Shown: positions 61,770 to 64,000 of the stretch, piece after piece
Layout: the number at the start of each line of letters is the position of its first letter
Position numbering within the stretch: position 1 is the stretch's first letter
NCBI GenBank assembly: GCA_005223045.1
Contig: NJBM01000001.1
Coordinates: 248,001 to 312,000 of the forward strand
DNA: 64,000 bases
Reading direction: 5' to 3'
Source of the DNA: Planctomycetes bacterium B3_Pla
Lineage (GTDB): Bacteria; Planctomycetota; Phycisphaerae; Sedimentisphaerales; Anaerobacaceae
Notes under the pieces: model-generated
What the model saw: only the letters and a program-made list of their open reading frames with translations
What the model was told of the DNA's origin: nothing
Database searches by the model: none
Position numbers and translations under genes: made by a program

Positions 61770-62288
61770 TCATTTCAAATTCCCAAGGTCAATTTCTTCT
61801 TTGGTGATATTGTACATTTTATGGTAACGCTCCGGCAAATCGGCCAGGGCTCTCTTGGCGTAGAAAGCATATTTACTTTCGGGCCACCTCTGGATAATGT
61901 CCCGGCACGCCTTGACCATCTGCCCGTAACCCATCACCGGCAGCCTTCCCATCTTCCGTTGGTTCTCGACCCAAATCCAGAGCTTTTGCGCCTCGAAGTC
62001 CTCCTCCACGCTGAGTTCTTTAAACTGCGGCCTGGACGGCTCAGTCGCCACAGTCTGCGGGGCCGGTGCTGCCTGTTCGGGCTGCTGCACCGGCGCGGTC
62101 GGAGCAGGCGGCGGCTCTTTGAACTGCGGTTCGGCCATCAGTCTCTTGTCGTCCTCTTCCCACGTGTCGTAAATTGTTTTGTCCGGCTCCTTCGGCTCCG
62201 AATCGCCACCGGTAAAGGAACCTATGACGATGATCCCTGCGACGACTGCAATGGCGAGAGCCGCTATCTTCAACCAAAACGTATTCAC
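61770..62288 (-). CDS. Membrane-anchored protein with Pro-rich linker
   Basis: One membrane segment (about 7-25) is followed by a Pro/Ala/Gln-rich stretch (about 55-85) and a helical, TPR-like C-terminal domain (ACRDIIQRWPESKYAFYAKR). No enzyme motif. It probably faces the periplasm as a small scaffold. Function unknown. Confidence 0.65.
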   Translation of the reverse strand: MNTFWLKIAALAIAVVAGIIVIGSFTGGDSEPKEPDKTIYDTWEEDDKRLMAEPQFKEPPPAPTAPVQQPEQAAPAPQTVATEPSRPQFKELSVEEDFEAQKLWIWVENQRKMGRLPVMGYGQMVKACRDIIQRWPESKYAFYAKRALADLPERYHKMYNITKEEIDLGNLK

Positions 62289-62420
62289 TATTGCCTTAGC
62301 CCCCTCGGACCTCGATTTATTGATTATTGATTATTGGCTATTGACTATTTATAATCAATTTTAGCGTATAAGCTGATCTTTTCAATAATAATTAACCTGC
62401 AACGGTGTATTCCATTACAA

Positions 62421-63062
62421 ATGTTCACTGGGCTTGTAGAGACAATTTGTGTAGTCAAGTCGATCCGTCCGAGCGCCGGTTCAACGGTGCTGGTCATAGA
62501 TATGGGCGAACTGGCCGGTGAGAGCAGGATCGGCGATAGTATTTCTATAAACGGCGTCTGCCTGACTGTCGCCGGGATTGAAGGCGCCCTTGTGAGCTTT
62601 GACGTCAGTGCCGAGACGCTGGCAAAATCGACTCTGGGCAAGCTCAAATCCGGCTCGCAAGTCAATATTGAGCGGGCTTTGAAGGCTGCCGACCGGTTCG
62701 GCGGGCATTTCGTCCAGGGCCACGTTGACGGCACGGCAACAATAGCAGCAATCACCAAACACGGTGAATTCGCCGATATCAGGTTCGCAGCAGAGGCCGA
62801 ATTGCTTGATGCAATGGTGCCAAAAGGCTCGGTCGCCGTGGATGGAATCTCTTTGACGATAGCAAAAATTGACCAAAATGGCTTCACAATTGCTATAATA
62901 CCTGAAACACTGAGAAGAACAACGTTAGGCAAAGCGAGAATCGGCGATTGCGTGAACATAGAAACTGATATAATTGTAAAGACGATAAAAAGACAGCTTG
63001 AGAATATTTTGCCAAAGAAAGAGCCGTTGACAGCCGAAAAATTAAAAGAGTTGGGCTTTTGA
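62421..63062 (+). CDS. ribE: Riboflavin synthase alpha chain
   Basis: Dismutates two lumazine molecules to riboflavin. The N-terminus MFTGLVE is diagnostic. The two similar beta-barrel halves each carry their motif: GDSISINGVCLTVAG in the first and GSVAVDGISLTIAK in the second, with the substrate-binding HFVQGHVDG between. The 213 residues fit. It is divergent from the preceding gene and followed 31 bases later by pdxA. Confidence 0.95.
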   Translation: MFTGLVETICVVKSIRPSAGSTVLVIDMGELAGESRIGDSISINGVCLTVAGIEGALVSFDVSAETLAKSTLGKLKSGSQVNIERALKAADRFGGHFVQGHVDGTATIAAITKHGEFADIRFAAEAELLDAMVPKGSVAVDGISLTIAKIDQNGFTIAIIPETLRRTTLGKARIGDCVNIETDIIVKTIKRQLENILPKKEPLTAEKLKELGF

Positions 63063-63093
63063 GCCGCGTGCGAAACCTGACACAAGGCAAACA

Positions 63094-64000
63094 ATGTCGA
63101 TAAGCGCTATTATGAAAACCAATGGCAACAATAACAACTCGATAGCCGAACAGATGGTCATCGGCATAACAATGGGCGATGCCGGCGGTATCGGTCCGGA
63201 AATTGTTGTCAAAGCGCTTGCCGATCCTGAGATCCGCAAAGCGGCGAAATTCATCGTTTTCGGAATGAACGAGCAGCTTTGCTACGTCGCCGACGCCGCC
63301 GAGATCGAACCTTTCTGGGGCCGTCATCAGCACGAAAAGATCAACCGCGAGTACCCGTACAAAGTTGTTGTCGCCGATTATGACGAGTATTCCGTTCCGT
63401 CCTGGGTCAGAGGCCCGAGCAAATCAGCCGGGGAAGCATCCATGAGGTTCTGCGTTGATGCCATTGACGCGGCGCGGCGCGGCATCGTCGATGCGGTAGT
63501 GACGGCGCCGATCAGCAAGAGAAGCTGGAAGCTGGCCGGGTCGGACTGGCCGGGCCACACCGAGATGATCGCCGGTCAGTGCAAGTCCAAGCGGAAGGTA
63601 ATGATGTTTGTCGCCGGACCGTTGAAATTGGCGCTGGCAACAATTCATGAAGCCCTGTTCGATGTCAGGCACAAGTTTACCATCGGCTGCGTCTTCGAAC
63701 CGATAGATTTGCTCAACGACGCCCTGAAACAATACTTTGACATTGACAATCCCAGGATCGGCGTTGCCGCACTGAATCCTCATGCCGGCGAGAACGGACA
63801 ATTCGGCGACGAGGAGCAACGAATAATATCGCCCGCCCTCTTATTGGCGCAGGAACAGGGCATAAACTGTCTCGGGCCATTCAGCGCCGACACCCTCTTT
63901 TTGCGGGCCATCGAAGGCGAATTCGACGGTGTGGTCGCAATGTATCACGACCAGGGCATGATACCTGTGAAACTGCTGGACTTCGAGCGGGCGGTAAACG
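63094..64000 (+). CDS. pdxA: 4-hydroxythreonine-4-phosphate dehydrogenase, N-terminal part
   Basis: NAD-dependent step of pyridoxal phosphate synthesis. The frame runs from an ATG at 63094 (RBS AAGG) off the right edge with 302 codons visible. PdxA motifs are present: MGDAGGIGPEIVVKAL (usually GDPAGIGPE), VVTAPISKRSW, PGHTEMIAGQ, IHEALFDV with metal His, NPHAGENGQFGDEE and YHDQGMIPVK. Only the last tens of residues are missing. An in-frame ATG at 63112 is an alternative start. Confidence 0.95.
   Translation, partial: MSISAIMKTNGNNNNSIAEQMVIGITMGDAGGIGPEIVVKALADPEIRKAAKFIVFGMNEQLCYVADAAEIEPFWGRHQHEKINREYPYKVVVADYDEYSVPSWVRGPSKSAGEASMRFCVDAIDAARRGIVDAVVTAPISKRSWKLAGSDWPGHTEMIAGQCKSKRKVMMFVAGPLKLALATIHEALFDVRHKFTIGCVFEPIDLLNDALKQYFDIDNPRIGVAALNPHAGENGQFGDEEQRIISPALLLAQEQGINCLGPFSADTLFLRAIEGEFDGVVAMYHDQGMIPVKLLDFERAVN

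Noticed and set aside
1..64000. tRNA, rRNA, insertion sequences
   Set aside because: No T-loop/acceptor pattern, rRNA core sequence or transposase motif was seen; a dedicated tRNA scan could still find one.

Overview
The window looks like a chromosomal segment of a Planctomycetota bacterium, most likely of the Phycisphaerae/Sedimentisphaerales type. This is inferred from a Tat-exported sulfatase, a large secreted FAD-oxidoreductase/toroid protein, a TIGR04076-type protein, secreted VCBS and S9 proteins, and many short palindromic repeat families between genes. No rRNA, tRNA, CRISPR array or transposase was seen. Both ends cut genes: peptide deformylase on the left and pdxA on the right.

Bases 1-21925 are mostly core genome: def, lptB, a metallophosphoesterase, yidC, mnmE (with a palindromic repeat inserted in frame), a secreted AXE1-like esterase, dnaK behind a textbook sigma-54 promoter, mcsA-mcsB, coaD and a PTPS-family enzyme, a hicB-hicA toxin-antitoxin pair, an S9 peptidase, a histidine kinase with a CxxCH sensor domain, aspS, and a secreted VCBS-repeat protein.

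Bases 21926-53650 are accessory DNA built around a split tailed-phage module. The large terminase lies at the left (minus strand). The portal, scaffold, SU10-like capsid, connector, fibre, LamG and hub-like genes form a plus-strand operon at 39697-53428. Between them is a compact minus-strand operon (sigma-region-4-like protein, ABC ATPase, GNAT enzyme, ParB-like protein, then a tandem Myb-like DNA-binding protein). The ABC/GNAT pair looks like a split COG2401-type protein. Two cargo blocks interrupt the module: TIGR04076 protein, sulfatase and FAD enzyme directly upstream of terL; and a SagB-type nitroreductase, an AbiE-like toxin-antitoxin pair with palindromic operators, DUF4186, a PfkB kinase and a glycoside hydrolase. 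A spore-photoproduct-lyase-like radical SAM gene sits antisense inside the virion operon. No integrase, tape measure, endolysin or replication gene was recognised. The left flank carries three related hairpins with CCTCC-rich loops, and the right flank carries a small membrane protein behind a strongly folded leader. These and the ABC/GNAT/ParB operon are the best candidates for undescribed biology.

Bases 53826-64000 return to core functions: farnesyl-diphosphate-type synthase and miaA (divergent), a frameshifted AlbA/Schlafen-like gene, an ATP-cone protein with nrdR (preceded by two NrdR-box-like sites), a cytosolic parvulin, a divergent thymidylate synthase that keeps the catalytic residues, a membrane-anchored protein, riboflavin synthase and pdxA.
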